Part shown: positions 12,199-24,289 of the stretch, piece by piece
Numbering within the stretch: position 1 is the stretch's first letter
Layout of the letters: each line of letters starts with the position of its first letter
Notes under the pieces: model-generated
What the model was told of the DNA's origin: nothing
What the model saw: only the letters and a program-made list of their open reading frames with translations
Databases searched by the model: none
Source: Colletotrichum lupini
Lineage: Eukaryota > Ascomycota > Sordariomycetes > Glomerellales > Glomerellaceae
Assembly (NCBI RefSeq): GCF_023278565.1
Contig: NC_064682.1
Location: forward strand, 2,418,001 to 2,482,000
Length of the DNA stretch: 64,000 nt
Direction of reading: 5' to 3'
Program-made: the position numbers and the translations under genes

Positions 12199-13265
12199 CA
12201 CCGCTATCTATCCCATTAACGTTTTGCGATGGAAAGACAATCATCCGAGATGAGGGAAAATGAGACATTTGTATTACGGCCTCAGCGATGCGATAGAAAA
12301 TGAATATAAATAGACCGGCTTCGAGATCTTCGTGAAACGAGTCAGCAGCTTCAAATGTTCGACTTTTGGCATTGCCTCATCCCCCCTACGTGAAATGCAT
12401 TCACCTCGGTGCCCCACGTCGCGGTCATGCCCGCCGACTTTGCCAGGCTAGCAGGCTCCAACATACTGACTGATCGACAATCTCCGCCCCAGAATCAACC
12501 CGCTTTCAATCTCATGACTTGAAACCACGCCATGACAAGAATTTGGGCCTCATAGCTCTTGCCGTCTTTCCGGATCGACGATGAGCGGAAAGTCAAATAA
12601 ATTATGAAGAAGCCTCTTTGGCTTCACCAGAAAACCCCATACCTTGCCCTTAGCACAATTCCCCAATTGATGGAATATGTCATTCTGCTTTTGCTGAAGC
12701 TGCAGAAGGAGGATCCTGAATCTGTTCTCTATGAGACTCGGTCAACCTCGCCAATGGTTCAAAGCCAGGGCAGGTTGGCACAGTTGAAGTGATACAGAAT
12801 AAGTCTATAGGACTCATTCCTTAGCGAGGTGGTCTGGGGTTTGAGACGCCTATTTGCTCATAAATCACAAAGACCTGCACGGCGAGTTTTTGTCCGTCTC
12901 AAAGTCAAAGATCCGGAGAAACACGAAGTCAACAACCCTGTACATCCCGTCGGGTTAGAGTCATGCAGCAACCGACGGAATACTATTGCTCCGCTGAGAC
13001 TGACCCTACTTTACCTACGAAAGTAATTAACTCGAGCAGAGGTCAAGGGTACGTTGAGACTTTTGGCGAGGTTATACGGAGTAAGGTAATCAGAGAGACT
13101 TTGTCTTGGTTCAGAACGCACTGCCGCATCTCTAGAACACCAACCTAGTCGCATTGGGCATATATAAATGAGTACGTTGCAACCATCAACAGACTCTGCT
13201 CGCTATACATCAATCTCAACCAAAATCATCATTCGTTAGCCCATTACTGCCGCAGCGCCATCATC
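12199..13265. promoter_or_regulatory. Shared divergent intergenic region (UstYa / peptide gene)
   Basis: About 1.07 kb separates the divergent starts of the UstYa-type gene and the small peptide gene, so it should contain both promoters. A TATA-like TATATAAA lies at 13160-13167. No convincing gene is seen: the open frames near 12600-13150 are short and featureless. Confidence 0.5.
13160..13167 (+). promoter_or_regulatory. TATA box of the cysteine-rich peptide gene
   Basis: CATATATAAATG lies about 100 bp upstream of the ATG at 13266. It is followed by a CA-rich leader (CATCAATCTCAACCAAAATCATC) typical of well-expressed fungal genes. Position and leader support a real transcription unit despite the very short coding frame. 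Confidence 0.55.
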
Positions 13266-13436
13266 ATGCAATTCAAATTCGTCTTAGTTGCTGCGTTCGC
13301 CGCCATTGCCGCCGCCACTCCGCTCGGTGAGCACCCGTTTTCGAGCGGCGAGCTGAATGCCCGCCAATGCTGCATTAGCAAAGTCACCGGTCAGCGTTGC
13401 TGTGGCTTCTGCCGCACTGGGAATAACTGCAGATAA
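13266..13436 (+). CDS. Small secreted cysteine-rich peptide (56 residues)
   Basis: A single-exon frame of 57 codons with ATG at 13266 and TAA at 13434. The N-terminus MQFKFVLVAAFAAIAAATPL is a clear signal peptide (cleavage expected around residues 17-20). After a short pro-like stretch the mature part carries six cysteines in the order CC-X8-CC-X2-C-X5-C, ending CRTGNNCR. Six cysteines suggest three disulfides and a compact extracellular peptide such as an effector, antimicrobial or hydrophobic-surface peptide. I do not recognise a named family. There is no repeated core or KR processing site, so a dikaritin-type RiPP precursor is not supported directly, although a UstYa gene stands divergently 1.07 kb away. 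Upstream TATA box and leader support expression. Confidence 0.72.
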   Translation: MQFKFVLVAAFAAIAAATPLGEHPFSSGELNARQCCISKVTGQRCCGFCRTGNNCR

Positions 13437-13941
13437 ACAGTATTCGTACGTATGTCTTTCTTTCCCATCGTACAACCGGTGTATGCTAACTAGTCAACTC
13501 GTAGTGAATCCGTACGCGACATCTTTTTCCGGCCATCCCCGCAGATTTATTGAGCTTCGGCATATCATCAGCCCGCTCATTTTGGGAAATCTGAAGGGGA
13601 GGCAAAGAAATGAACGTTGTCATTGCAGACTTCTTCAATTGGCCGCCACATTAGTCAACAACATCATCAAACTCAACGCTCAAAAGTGATGTTTGTTAGC
13701 ATCTGAACTATTTTCGTTTACTAAACGTACGGGGCGCCACGGTAGACCAGAAACAGCTGCAAAGCCACAAACATACCTTACACACTATTCTTTAGATCTG
13801 ATCTTCATGCATTGTATACACCACTCTTACGGTGGATGAGTGATCTGTCTGCATTTGAATAACATAACGGCAGCGGCCCATAATTAATCAAAAACTTCCG
13901 TCGGTTGTGGCTGTCCTTCAACTCCAACACGATCTGATCTG
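13437..13941. other. Intergenic between peptide gene and membrane-protein gene
   Basis: The two genes converge here, so the region should hold both 3' ends. Open frames are present but have no recognisable features. Confidence 0.5.
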
Positions 13942-14733
13942 TTAAGAACTCGAAGAGTCCATCGGTAGTCTCACTTCCCCCTCAATTCCAGGGATCATGG
14001 TTGGGAGAGCCATGATGGCGACCACGGAGCCCAGAATGGACGCCATCGTCCCCAAGGTGACCAAGGCCTCAGATTGAATAGAAGAATGGAGACTGATGAT
14101 GAGAGGCGCGCCAACGCCGATGTTTGCGGCCATGAAAGTTATCGGAAATATGAGGAATGCGCCAATGAGATGGTACACCGTACGATCGCTCCTAGCACGC
14201 AGGCTGGCGACGGCGACACTGTAAAACATGACCTGGACGGTCTCTAGAATGCCAATGACGATGGGATATTTGAAGATGCGAAGCACATGGGGACCCCAAT
14301 ACTCGTACACACCACCGTTGATAACGACTATCTCGAAGAGACATGAGCTGGCGAGCTCTATGGCGGCGTATCGAAAGAAACATCGACGTGTGATGCCGCT
14401 GGTAATTTGGCGATTGAGAAAGACAGAGACGGTGCCGTAGAGAGTCGCGTAGCCGCTATAAACCCATACGGGCTGCGGTACGCCCATCGAGGTGAAAGCT
14501 GTCCACTGGCCGGGGCCGTAGAAGTAGAGCATCAGCGCATTGTCGTAGATTGGCTCAAATATACCACCGAGACCCGCGGCAAGCGCAATAGTGACATAAA
14601 ACCACGTACTCTCCTTCTTCCGGAGAAAAAGTCCGTAAATGAGTAAGGAGACCCAGATAACATAGCTAGCGATAACGACAATAAGCTGCATTGGGGCCGA
14701 AACCCGAGTGTCGATGGGCGCTTTCAGCATCAT
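13942..14733 (-). CDS. Polytopic membrane protein of unknown function
   Basis: An intronless frame of 263 residues starting ATGATG at 14733/14730. About seven hydrophobic segments are visible (near residues 17-38, 46-62, 90-106, 120-140, 153-175, 183-205 and 225-245). Charged or aromatic residues inside the membrane region are conserved-looking: GIFEPIYDNALMLYFYGPGQ after segment 2 and INGGVYEYWGPHVLRIFKYP after segment 4. The size and buried acidic residues recall integral-membrane terpene cyclase-like proteins and uncharacterised actinobacterial/fungal membrane proteins, but I cannot assign it to either. It ends in a short Ser-rich tail, probably cytosolic or lumenal. It converges with the cysteine-rich peptide gene. 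Confidence 0.82.
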   Translation of the reverse strand: MMLKAPIDTRVSAPMQLIVVIASYVIWVSLLIYGLFLRKKESTWFYVTIALAAGLGGIFEPIYDNALMLYFYGPGQWTAFTSMGVPQPVWVYSGYATLYGTVSVFLNRQITSGITRRCFFRYAAIELASSCLFEIVVINGGVYEYWGPHVLRIFKYPIVIGILETVQVMFYSVAVASLRARSDRTVYHLIGAFLIFPITFMAANIGVGAPLIISLHSSIQSEALVTLGTMASILGSVVAIMALPTMIPGIEGEVRLPMDSSSS

Positions 14734-16762
14734 CTTAGAAATTGTGGCCGGTGAGAAAAAAGGGAAGACTTGCTCTTTGATGATAGTTGGTTGAGAAGGG
14801 AAATCATTTGTGAGCTATGCGGGAGTTATTTCAGAAAAAGACGGCTGTCGCAAATATCAGTCCGTGAAATTAGCCCGAGTCGATCATCCGGAACCGACAT
14901 TTGCCTGCTGGAGGAGGCGTGTGAAGTGAATAGTCCGTCCAATAAGCAGCAGTGTTGAAGTGTCCTGATTCAATGGAATGACGAGAAATCGGGGAATTTG
15001 AGTACGTCATATATTCTCAGTATTACTACAGTTGAGCCGGTTAGATGGGCCGAGGAGAAGAGGTTGCTACTCCTGCTAGAGGTTGTGGTCTTTACCCCCA
15101 TGATCTAAGCCCGACTTGGCGACGACTTACTCGGGCTTGAAGCCTGGTTGAGCCATCGATGAATCTGATACCTACGCTCCCCAGAATACGCTAGAACGGT
15201 GCCCCAGTTTATGATTACTAGTTCCACTAGGAAATCAGGGAAGGGGTAGAGTCTGTGATTTGACGAGGGGTTCGATTATTAGGTGACAGTACGGTTCGCA
15301 TTTCGTTATCCAAAACTTTGAGCTGGTACTATTTCGAACGACCAATGCTGTTATGTACTTAGATATGTGCTAGCTTTTGTGCTATTGTATCAGAGGGGAA
15401 TTTTGAGCTTATAAGGTTTAAATTCAATCCTTATAGAATGGGAGTTTGTTCCGGATAAAGAGCCATGTTCGACTTCCCGCCGACAATAGTCTTGATGACT
15501 TGCTACTGAACGTCTAGTCGGAAGGTCGAAGGAGATCATGCCACTTGAGAAGAAAGCCGGCCTCACGATGAAAGAATCTGGACATTGGAGAAGAAACGAT
15601 GATTACTGGGAGACCGAGCGGTGAGTTGATGGCCATTGTCGAAGCTAGAAGCTATGGCTCAGCGATTCAAAGAAACAGCTTCGCAAAACAAAACCTAGCA
15701 GGGGATCTCAGAACCTAAGACATATACAAAGAATCTAGGGTGCCAAGGGTGCGAGATGTGGAAGAAAAAGGGGGAGGGGGGGGGGGGGGGATGAACAGAG
15801 GTCAGCAATGAAAGATCGGCCTTGGGCATTCATAGGCAGGACTGCGGCGGTTCGTCGGTTGCTCAAACAATCATCTCTACCTATCTAGCATCAAGCGGTA
15901 AAGAGTCATCCTGTGATCAGAAGAAAGCGCACACCTAATAAGCATCCATATTAACCATCACTTTTATCACTACTTTTATAATAAATAAATATATCAAAAA
16001 AATACTCTAGATTAAATAAAAGGCTTGAATGTTTTTCTATGTTTTTATTTTATTCATGAAAAAGTAGGTTATATAGAAGAGGTGGTAGAAATATGGGAGG
16101 AGGATCGGATCGAGGTAGTGCTTGGTCTAAAGTGTGCGCTTTAGTTTGGTCACAGGGTGACAGTGCATTTTTTAGTTTCAGGGGATTTTCTATTTATATC
16201 CAAGAGGACATGAGCTGCTAATAGGTACTGAATCAAGGAGTCGGCAGTTGGGATTTCTTCTACATCTTCGCAGCTGAGAATTCTGCCCAGACTGCGGATC
16301 AACCGGGCCTCAGCTTCGTTTGGTCAAAGCATGTATTTCCAACAACCACACCATTTGATAATTCACAGTTCTCTCTAGATATTCTGGACTACTAGATCCA
16401 TTCATTGTTAATTCTCTCTATTTTCTTCTTCCTTTCTTTCTAGACATTCTCACTTTTTCAAGAGATCTGGCTGCAAGAAAGTGCGCCCACCGGCAAGAAG
16501 CCTTTTGGTAAGTAGTTTGCGTTTGAAGCTAAGCGCCTGTTGGAAGTGCGAATCCACTCTTGTTATTACACGACAGGGTTCACAACGGCACCGTAAGCTT
16601 GTCTAGCAATCTCCTGGGCGTCCTAGGCCAAAGTTAGATCGATCGTATCCACAAAGATCCGTCTTATAGAGTTAGGTGGCATAATCTGACAGCTATGAAA
16701 AAACATTTTGTGCCTGGCCGCTCTGCTCGCCCACTTCCCTCCTCGCTACATCTACTTTCCCA
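14734..16762. other. 2-kb intergenic region with a G15 homopolymer
   Basis: Contains the putative promoters of the membrane-protein gene (left end) and of the glycosyltransferase gene (right end). A G5-A-G15 run lies at 15770-15790. The 16400-16470 segment is pyrimidine-rich (CTTCTTCCTTTCTTTCTAG), which may be leader or a 5'UTR intron of the downstream gene. No gene is supported. Confidence 0.5.
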
Positions 16763-18079
16763 ATGGCTGTCCAAGGTCTCTTTCCATCATGGCACCGCAA
16801 CAAGGGCTTAGACTACGATGCGGTTGAAAGTGATCCGTCCTCCCGTACAGAACGGCCAAGTCTTTCTGAGGTTATAGCCTCGAAGCGCTTTCGCTGGCTG
16901 GTGGGGACAGTCATTGGAGCGCTATTGGTGTTCTTTGTTCTCGACAACTCTGTCCAGGTTTCGAGATTCCGACGCCCGACCTTGTCGTCATCCCAGGTGG
17001 CGTTGAGCCAAGTCGAGGGCGCGAAGAGCCATACAGACGTAGACTGGTCCCGGTTCGCCTATGTGCAGTATGCCACCAACACACCATATCTGTGCAATTC
17101 GGTTATGGTGTTTGAGAGATTGCAGCACCTGCAAAGCAAGGCTGATCGCATCTTGCTGTATCCTTCCGAAATGCTAGATCCCCTGGCGGCAACTGGAAAC
17201 ACTAAAGATGCTTCTCTGCTCATTCATGCGAGGGATACATATGGTGTGAAACTAATTCCCATCACTGTTCAACACAGAAAAGGCTCAGATCGTGAGTTGA
17301 GTCTCTTGCTAGCGCCCCACTGGTTGGGTCTATAATGTACTAATGGGTCAACTACAATAGCTACATGGGCTGAGTCTTTCACCAAGCTCCTAGCTTTCAA
17401 CCAAACCCAGTATAATCGAGTCCTTTCTATTGACTCTGATTCCACACTGCTACAGAATATCGATGAGCTATTCCTATCGCCGCCCGCTACGGTCGCCGTA
17501 CCGCGGGCCTACTGGCTCTACCCTGAGAAGAAGATAGTTGCTTCGCACATCATGCTCGTGCAGCCCAGCGTTGCTGAGTTTGCCCGGATAGTGGAAAAGG
17601 TGGACCATGCCGGGAAAGAAGAGTATGACATGGAAATCATAAACGACCTGTACAAAGACAGCGCCATGATTCTCCCTCACCGGCCATATGCGCTGTTGAC
17701 TCGCTCTTTTGGCGGCGATCACCAAGACTACTATCTCGGAAACAGCAATGAGGTTTGGGATGCAGTAACTGTCTATAATGAGGCCAAATATCTTCACTTC
17801 TCAGATTGGCCCATGCATAAGCCCTGGTTGAAATCTTCTGATAGTTTGATCAAGGAGAGACAACCCGACTGCGTGGTCAGAGATGGGAATGAGGATTGTA
17901 CAGCACGAGAGCTATGGCTCAGCTTCTACACGGACTTCAGAGCTCGTAGATCTGTGAGTATACTCGACTCCATTCAATTCCTGCGACGTGATTTTGCTGA
18001 CATGCCTAAAGCAAGTTTGCGGTATCAACACCTGATCCAACCTGTCAAGCATTGGGAACTTGAACGAATCTTGAGTTGA
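16763..18079 (+). CDS. GT8-like glycosyltransferase, type II membrane protein
   Basis: Two exons, 16763-17291 and 17361-18079, joined by a GTGAGT...AATAG intron, give 415 residues. A cytosolic tail of about 43 residues is followed by one membrane anchor (about 45-60, LVGTVIGALLVFFVL), as in Golgi glycosyltransferases. The catalytic domain starts FAYVQYATNTPYLCNSVMVF and carries the metal/nucleotide-sugar DxD motif as DSD at residues 201-203 (RVLSIDSDST). This is the pattern of fungal family-8 (GlcNAc-transferase Gnt1-like) enzymes that extend glycans on secreted proteins. The donor and acceptor are not determined by the sequence. Coding region is intact and of the normal length. It is the last gene before the second AT-rich block. 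Confidence 0.9.
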
Positions 18080-18673
18080 AGAACGACGGATACCCAACAC
18101 AGAATATGCAGTAAATCCAAGAGCTAGGTTTTGAAGTTTCTTTCCACGCATGGAGCGTGGTGATCGAATGAAAGCCACAATTTGGCCTGAACATGACTGT
18201 CCCTGGATGCAACGAGGCTTCCATCCTACCTCTTTCATGCAAGAAGACTGCCATAGACCTCGGGGGTGAGAAGTCGTGGCATTATAAGAGCCATTGTCAA
18301 GACCGCAGGCATTTGTCTTATCGAAGGCGCACTAAAAATAGTTAAATCCCCCTTGAAATCGATTGCTAGCCTCAAAATATCTATCCCCGACACTAGGCTG
18401 CGGCTGACCTGATCTATGATGTATACTACCACACATACATCGATATGCAGGGGACTAATGTCACTCGACTGTCAGATCTAATTGGTGTGGCGTTGAGCCT
18501 ATGATTGTGGCGGTAGGCTGAATGTAGGAACATGAAAGGGTAATTCAAATTGACAATAGGTAGTAAGAGGGTTTTCCAAGTCGCACTCCATATGAATCGG
18601 CTCTTCCACAGGTGAAATTCTTGAGTAATCTCCAAAGAACACAACTATACGTCGATTCTTTCTTCAAATGATG
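18080..18673. promoter_or_regulatory. 3' flank of GT8 gene and detached promoter of the split secreted-protein gene
   Basis: This 594-bp piece has normal composition. Its last bases, TTTCTTCAAATGATG, read directly into the coding start of the gene now found at 25718 if the retrotransposon is ignored. It therefore holds the original promoter and leader of that gene, now 7 kb away. No other coding feature is seen. Confidence 0.6.
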
Positions 18674-18878
18674 TGTCGGATTAGAAGTCTAATTCGACCG
18701 CGGCATATAGCCGACTACGCAGGGGCCAATTAGGGGCCCTATTTACGATTATCGTAGCCAGCCTAACTTACGGTTAGAACCTCCTTTTTATACTTACTAC
18801 GTAAATATTTATATAGTTTAATTAATCTTTTCGTTAACTACGGTTCGAACTAACTACTTTATAATAAGGATATTAATA
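18674..18878 (+). repeat. 5' LTR of copia element 2
   Basis: 205-bp left LTR. Its first ~100 bp keep CpG/CpA-containing sequence (ACCGCGGCATATAGCC), whereas the same positions in the right LTR are mutated. Confidence 0.92.
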
Positions 18879-21800
18879 CTAATTAGTAATTAAATTCTAT
18901 TATCGTAAATCGGTAAGGTATCTTACTATATAGAAAAAACGACTTTTTAATACCGTACGGGATAAGAGATTCGTACTAATTAACTTTATAAAAATAAACG
19001 AAAAAGGGGGCGATTTTTAAATACTATACGGAATTGAGTAATCGTAGCCCTTTATTACTTACGAGAGGTCGACGTTTATTATATTAAACTACGTTAATTA
19101 ATAGAACTGTTTAAGTAACTAGCCTTTTATTATTACCCCGAGTAGCTTTTTTACTAAACGATTTTTCTATAGCCGGCCCGTAATTAGAAATTAACTAGTT
19201 AAATTAGTAAAAGTATAATATAAAAAAGCACCGCGCGATTAAAAAAGGGGATCTTTAAATATAAATATTCTTATTTAGTAATAAAAGTAACCCTATAGGA
19301 GTTATTAAGCTAAGAGATCTATAGTATATAAGAAAGTCTATTATTATGAGGACCTTACGAGTACGACCTTAAGCCCGCGATCTAAATAACCTCTTTATAG
19401 CTCCCTTAACTACTCCCCGGGTATTACTTAGGAATATAATATAAAGGACGGTCTAACGAGGGAGGAGGGAATTTAAAAGTTTTAATAATATTAAGCTAAG
19501 AATATTACGGATCTCGGAGATTAACTTAAAAAAAAGGCGGCTACCCTAAAGTAATTTTATAACTTCCCGCTAGAGTTATTATTAGCCTAAGAAAAGGCTA
19601 AAAAGACGAGGATCTAAGGAGAAAAAAAAAGAATCTTTTAAAGGGCTACTAAAGGGCTTTTTTTTTATACTAGCTCCCGGTGCGAGATTACTAATTTTAA
19701 AAAATTAACTAAGGAAGCTATTTAAAAATTATAGAGAGTACGAGGCTTAGGAAGCTAAAAATATACGGGATAATAAAAATTAGTAACTAGTAAAGATCTT
19801 AAGACTAATTATTATATTTTCTTATAATAATATAAACGTCTACCGCTACTATTATTAAAAAGAATTACTAAAACCTATCCTTTTTTATTAGATAAAAAGG
19901 AGGATCTTAGTAAGTATAATAGTTAGCGATTTAGAAAAGTAGTAGTAATTATTAAAAATAATGAAAACGAGAGTAGTAGCGAGATAGTAAGAAGAAGCAG
20001 GAATCTCCTAGACCTTAATAAATTCGTTAGGTAGTAAAAGTACGGATTTACTATAACTAGCGCGCGGATTAAATATATCCTTATTAAAATTAAATATATT
20101 AGTAATTACTAATATGGGCATAAGCTAGAGTATAACTCTTAGTAAGTTAGGGTAAAAAAAAAGAGGACGAAACCTAATCCTAAATAGAATCCTAATCCCT
20201 TATAAATAAGTAAATATTAACCCGGATTATTAGGGGACGTAAATATATAAAATTACAGATTAGTTTAATAATAAGTAAATAAACGCGGCATTAATCTATT
20301 TAACTAAGGTTTATAAGAAAAAGGGGCTGTAGGGGTAACCCTTATTTTATAAGATTATAAATGACTTTAGTTATTAGCTAGACGAATAGTTCGCGAGCGT
20401 AAGCCTAGGAATCGCAAAAGTAGTTAATAAATTCCTCTATAGGCGAGGGGTATTATTAGCGTAATTATAATTATAAAAGCTATACGAAATACTAATAATA
20501 CTAATAATAATAATTATAAAGAAGGAATTCGTATTATAAAACTAAGTATAGGTTAATAAAGCGTATAATCGCTTTAACGAATTTAAAAAAAAGGTAAACG
20601 ACTTAAATTTCCTTCCTATAATTATTAACGGAAATCTATTATTATGAAAGGATATACCGGAGCAAAATATAGTACTAGAAGTACGATAATTAATAATTTT
20701 GCCTATTTCGATCTATAACTCGTTACTATTACTAACGTAAAATTCGGCACCGATCGGCTAATAAAAAAAGAAATAAACGACCTAAAATTACTAATAGTAC
20801 GTAGTAACGCAAGGATCGTATATAAATACTAAAAATCTAATAATAAATACGAGGTAATTTATAAACCTTAAAAAGATCTTTTTAAAAGAGAAATTGTACT
20901 CTGGGGGGAAGTATAAGGTCTTATAAAAAACCCTAACGATATTTTATAATTATTACGAAAAAGTCGGAATTAGGGAATACTAGTATTATTTAGTAATTAA
21001 TATTGTACTCGTAGGTAAAGCCTCTAATTATTATTACGAAGCGGTACGTAATTTTAATTAAAACGAATTTCTTAATATAATTAATATAATCCGAAGCCGC
21101 TTCGAGACTTATAATAAGAACCTAGAGCTCCTATCTAAGCTACGAGCGATTTGTTTTATATTTATAGCTAGGATAATAGAGGGCAAATCGCGAGTAAAGA
21201 TCTTTAAAGAGCTTATTAATTAAATCGATAAGCTAATAAAAACCTAGCTAAATAAGAGGATAAACGAGTAGAAAGTCGGATATCTTTATACTACAATTTA
21301 GTATATACTAAAAATAAAAATTACCCTATACTAAGTACTCGAAAACTACGAGACGCTCTGCTCGAGGCTAAGATCTAGCTTTAATATTAAAATAAAAATA
21401 CCGCGCTAAACTTACCTCTAAATATATAACGGCCCTTATTAATAATATTAGGTCGATTAAACGTATAATAAAAAGGGAAAAGAGGCTAGATATGGTAATT
21501 ACTAGTAAAGAGGCCTAGATTTATTAAATAGGTAGAGATTTAACTTATAAGTAGGGTAATAGAAGAAGTAATACTATATTTATAAAAAGGATAGATATTA
21601 GTTAAGTAATTATTTTAAAAAAGAGCGTACTAAATCGTACGAATAGTATAAAAAGTCGAGGGTAGTAAATAATAAAACTAGCCCTTATTAGTTTAATTAA
21701 TTCCTCGTTATATATAAGGGTAGATCTGGGGGTATAGAACTTAGTAATAGTAACTAAAGTAGCGGCTTAAAGTATATACCCCCTATAAGAGATTTAAAAA

Positions 21801-24289
21801 ATAAAAAAGATCTTACCCCCTATACTAACGAATTAGATTATAATAAAATCGATAATATTAACTACTCTTTTTTTACCCCGTTAGCTTCTAGAGGATATAC
21901 GAAGCTAAACGAATAGAGGGTAGTAAAAGCTCTCAATAAGTAGGCTTTTATTTACGAATAGTAAGAGAAGGTCCCTTAGATAACGGATATAAAAGCGGCC
22001 GAAAGGGTAAATTTAATAGGGCCGAAGCCTATTTTCTTAATAATTAAAAAAAAGACGCTATCTCTTTTAATATCTAAAAAAAAGGAATATAATACTAAGG
22101 AAATCTAGGGATAGTTAGAGGGGTCCTTTTTATACTACTTAGATCCCTCGAATACTAAGTTTATATAAGTATTCTATGCGAGCGAAAAGTATAGCTTAGA
22201 CGATTTTTATAAAATTATCCTAAATACTAGGGTATTATAATAGTTAACTAGAGGAAAAGGGTAATTTTAAGTATTATAAAAAATCGCGCTAGTAATACTT
22301 AATATATTAATAGCGGGTATTACGAGGATTAGTTTCGGCCTAAGTAAAGAAATCGTCGCCCTAAGTATAATAAAAATAGAGATATACTTCGGAACAATAA
22401 CTTTTTATATTTTACTTATTAATACCCTATTTCTCTTATATTTAAAAGATATAGATCGACTAAGTATTATATTTAATAATACGAAGAACAGAATCTCTAG
22501 TAGTAAGTACTTCGAGATAGTCGAACGATAATAAGGGTATGCGTTTATAAAGCTTATTAATAATACGAAGTTAATTAATTACTTAACGGAAAGTAAGCTT
22601 AAAAAACTATACTAAAGATTTAGGTACCCGTCGGTTACGAGGCTATATAACCTCCTAAAGTAATTAAGTAATAATAATATCGAAATAAGGGCGCTAGAGT
22701 AGTTAATAAAAATATATTATTAATACTAAATAAATGCGCAGAGCCCACGTAGATTTAAGTTTAAATTACGTAATAAGCTTAACTTTAACTAAGAAATAGT
22801 CGTCGATATCTTCTACTTAAATAGTCGGCTAGTATTATATATAATTAACGTAGCTATATCTTTCTAAATAGGGCAATTCCTCTAGGATTTATAAGTAAAG
22901 ATAGTATAAATAGCCCTATAAAAAAGCTAGATTAATATATACTAAGGACCGCTAGACGGTATTAGAACCGACGCTAGTACTAGCTTTAAGTTAGTAAAAT
23001 TTAGGGATAATATAACGGCCTACGGTATATAGCTAAAAGTCGTACCCGTTAAAGCGCACTATAGTATTAAAAAAGTAAAAAGGGTACACTAGTAGTTAAA
23101 AAGGGCGTTTAAAATTATTAAAAAAGAAAATCCGGATTCTACTAATAACGAATACTTTTAAATAGTACTTAAATGCTATAACAATACTATAGGGCCCAAC
23201 GGACTTATACTAACGCTATTAGTATTTAGAGCATATTTAAGAACGACCTTAGCCTTATTACCGTTACTCAGTATAAGCTAACGAGCCCGAGTAGTTAAAA
23301 GAGTAATACGGGCATTACGCGAAGTAAGTATAAAAAAGTAAGTTAATAAAATAATTACTATATATAATAAGCCCGATATAAGGGATAATCTAAATATATT
23401 ACTAAATTTAGATATATAAGTATAGCGCGAAATTACTTAATAATAAACTAGGCTATATAGGTTAATTTCCGTTAACGAGCGCTCTTATATAGTTACGAAA
23501 GATCGCAACTACCTACTCGAAGTATTAATTATAGTAGTTAGACCGTATTATATAGATCCTAACGAGGTAATTTCTAACTTATAAAAAGAAAAAGAGCTAG
23601 GGGAAACTATATAACTCGCAGTAGAGGTATAGGAAATTATTCTTAACGAAATCGTCGTAGTAGTATTAATAAATAACGAAGAAAAGGAAATTACTAAAAG
23701 GGTACTAATATTACTAATAAGACGTCGCAAAAGACTACGATAGTAAGCCTTAACGTAGTAATTTATTATTAATAACGAGGTAATTAATACCTTTTATATA
23801 ATAATAAAAAAAGCCGATTTCGAGCTAGCGGTTAAACTACGTAAAGAAGGCGTAATTAGAACTACTAAAAAGCCGTATAAGGGATTAGATCTTATCGAAG
23901 TAAATACTCTTCGCAATCGAGGGGTCTATCGATTTATCCTATATAACTTAGAAAAATATATAAACCTCTATATATTTAAATTACGAATAGTTCGTAAGAT
24001 TAAAGAAAAAGGAATACCCTAGCCGTACGAGAAGTCTAAATACGTAATTTAGGGGTATAGTAACGTTAAAAAGGCGACGCTACTTATATAATTACTTACT
24101 ATATAGCGCTATAATTAACGATGAATAATAGTATTAATAGTATTATTACAGAAGAAGGGATATGAGATTTAGAGCCGTAATATTACCTAGGCCTATACTT
24201 AATCGGCTATAGGGCTTATAAAGAAAATCCTAGCCTATTTACTAAAGGAAATAGCTAGTAAGTACCTAGAAAGTACGATTATTAAAGTG

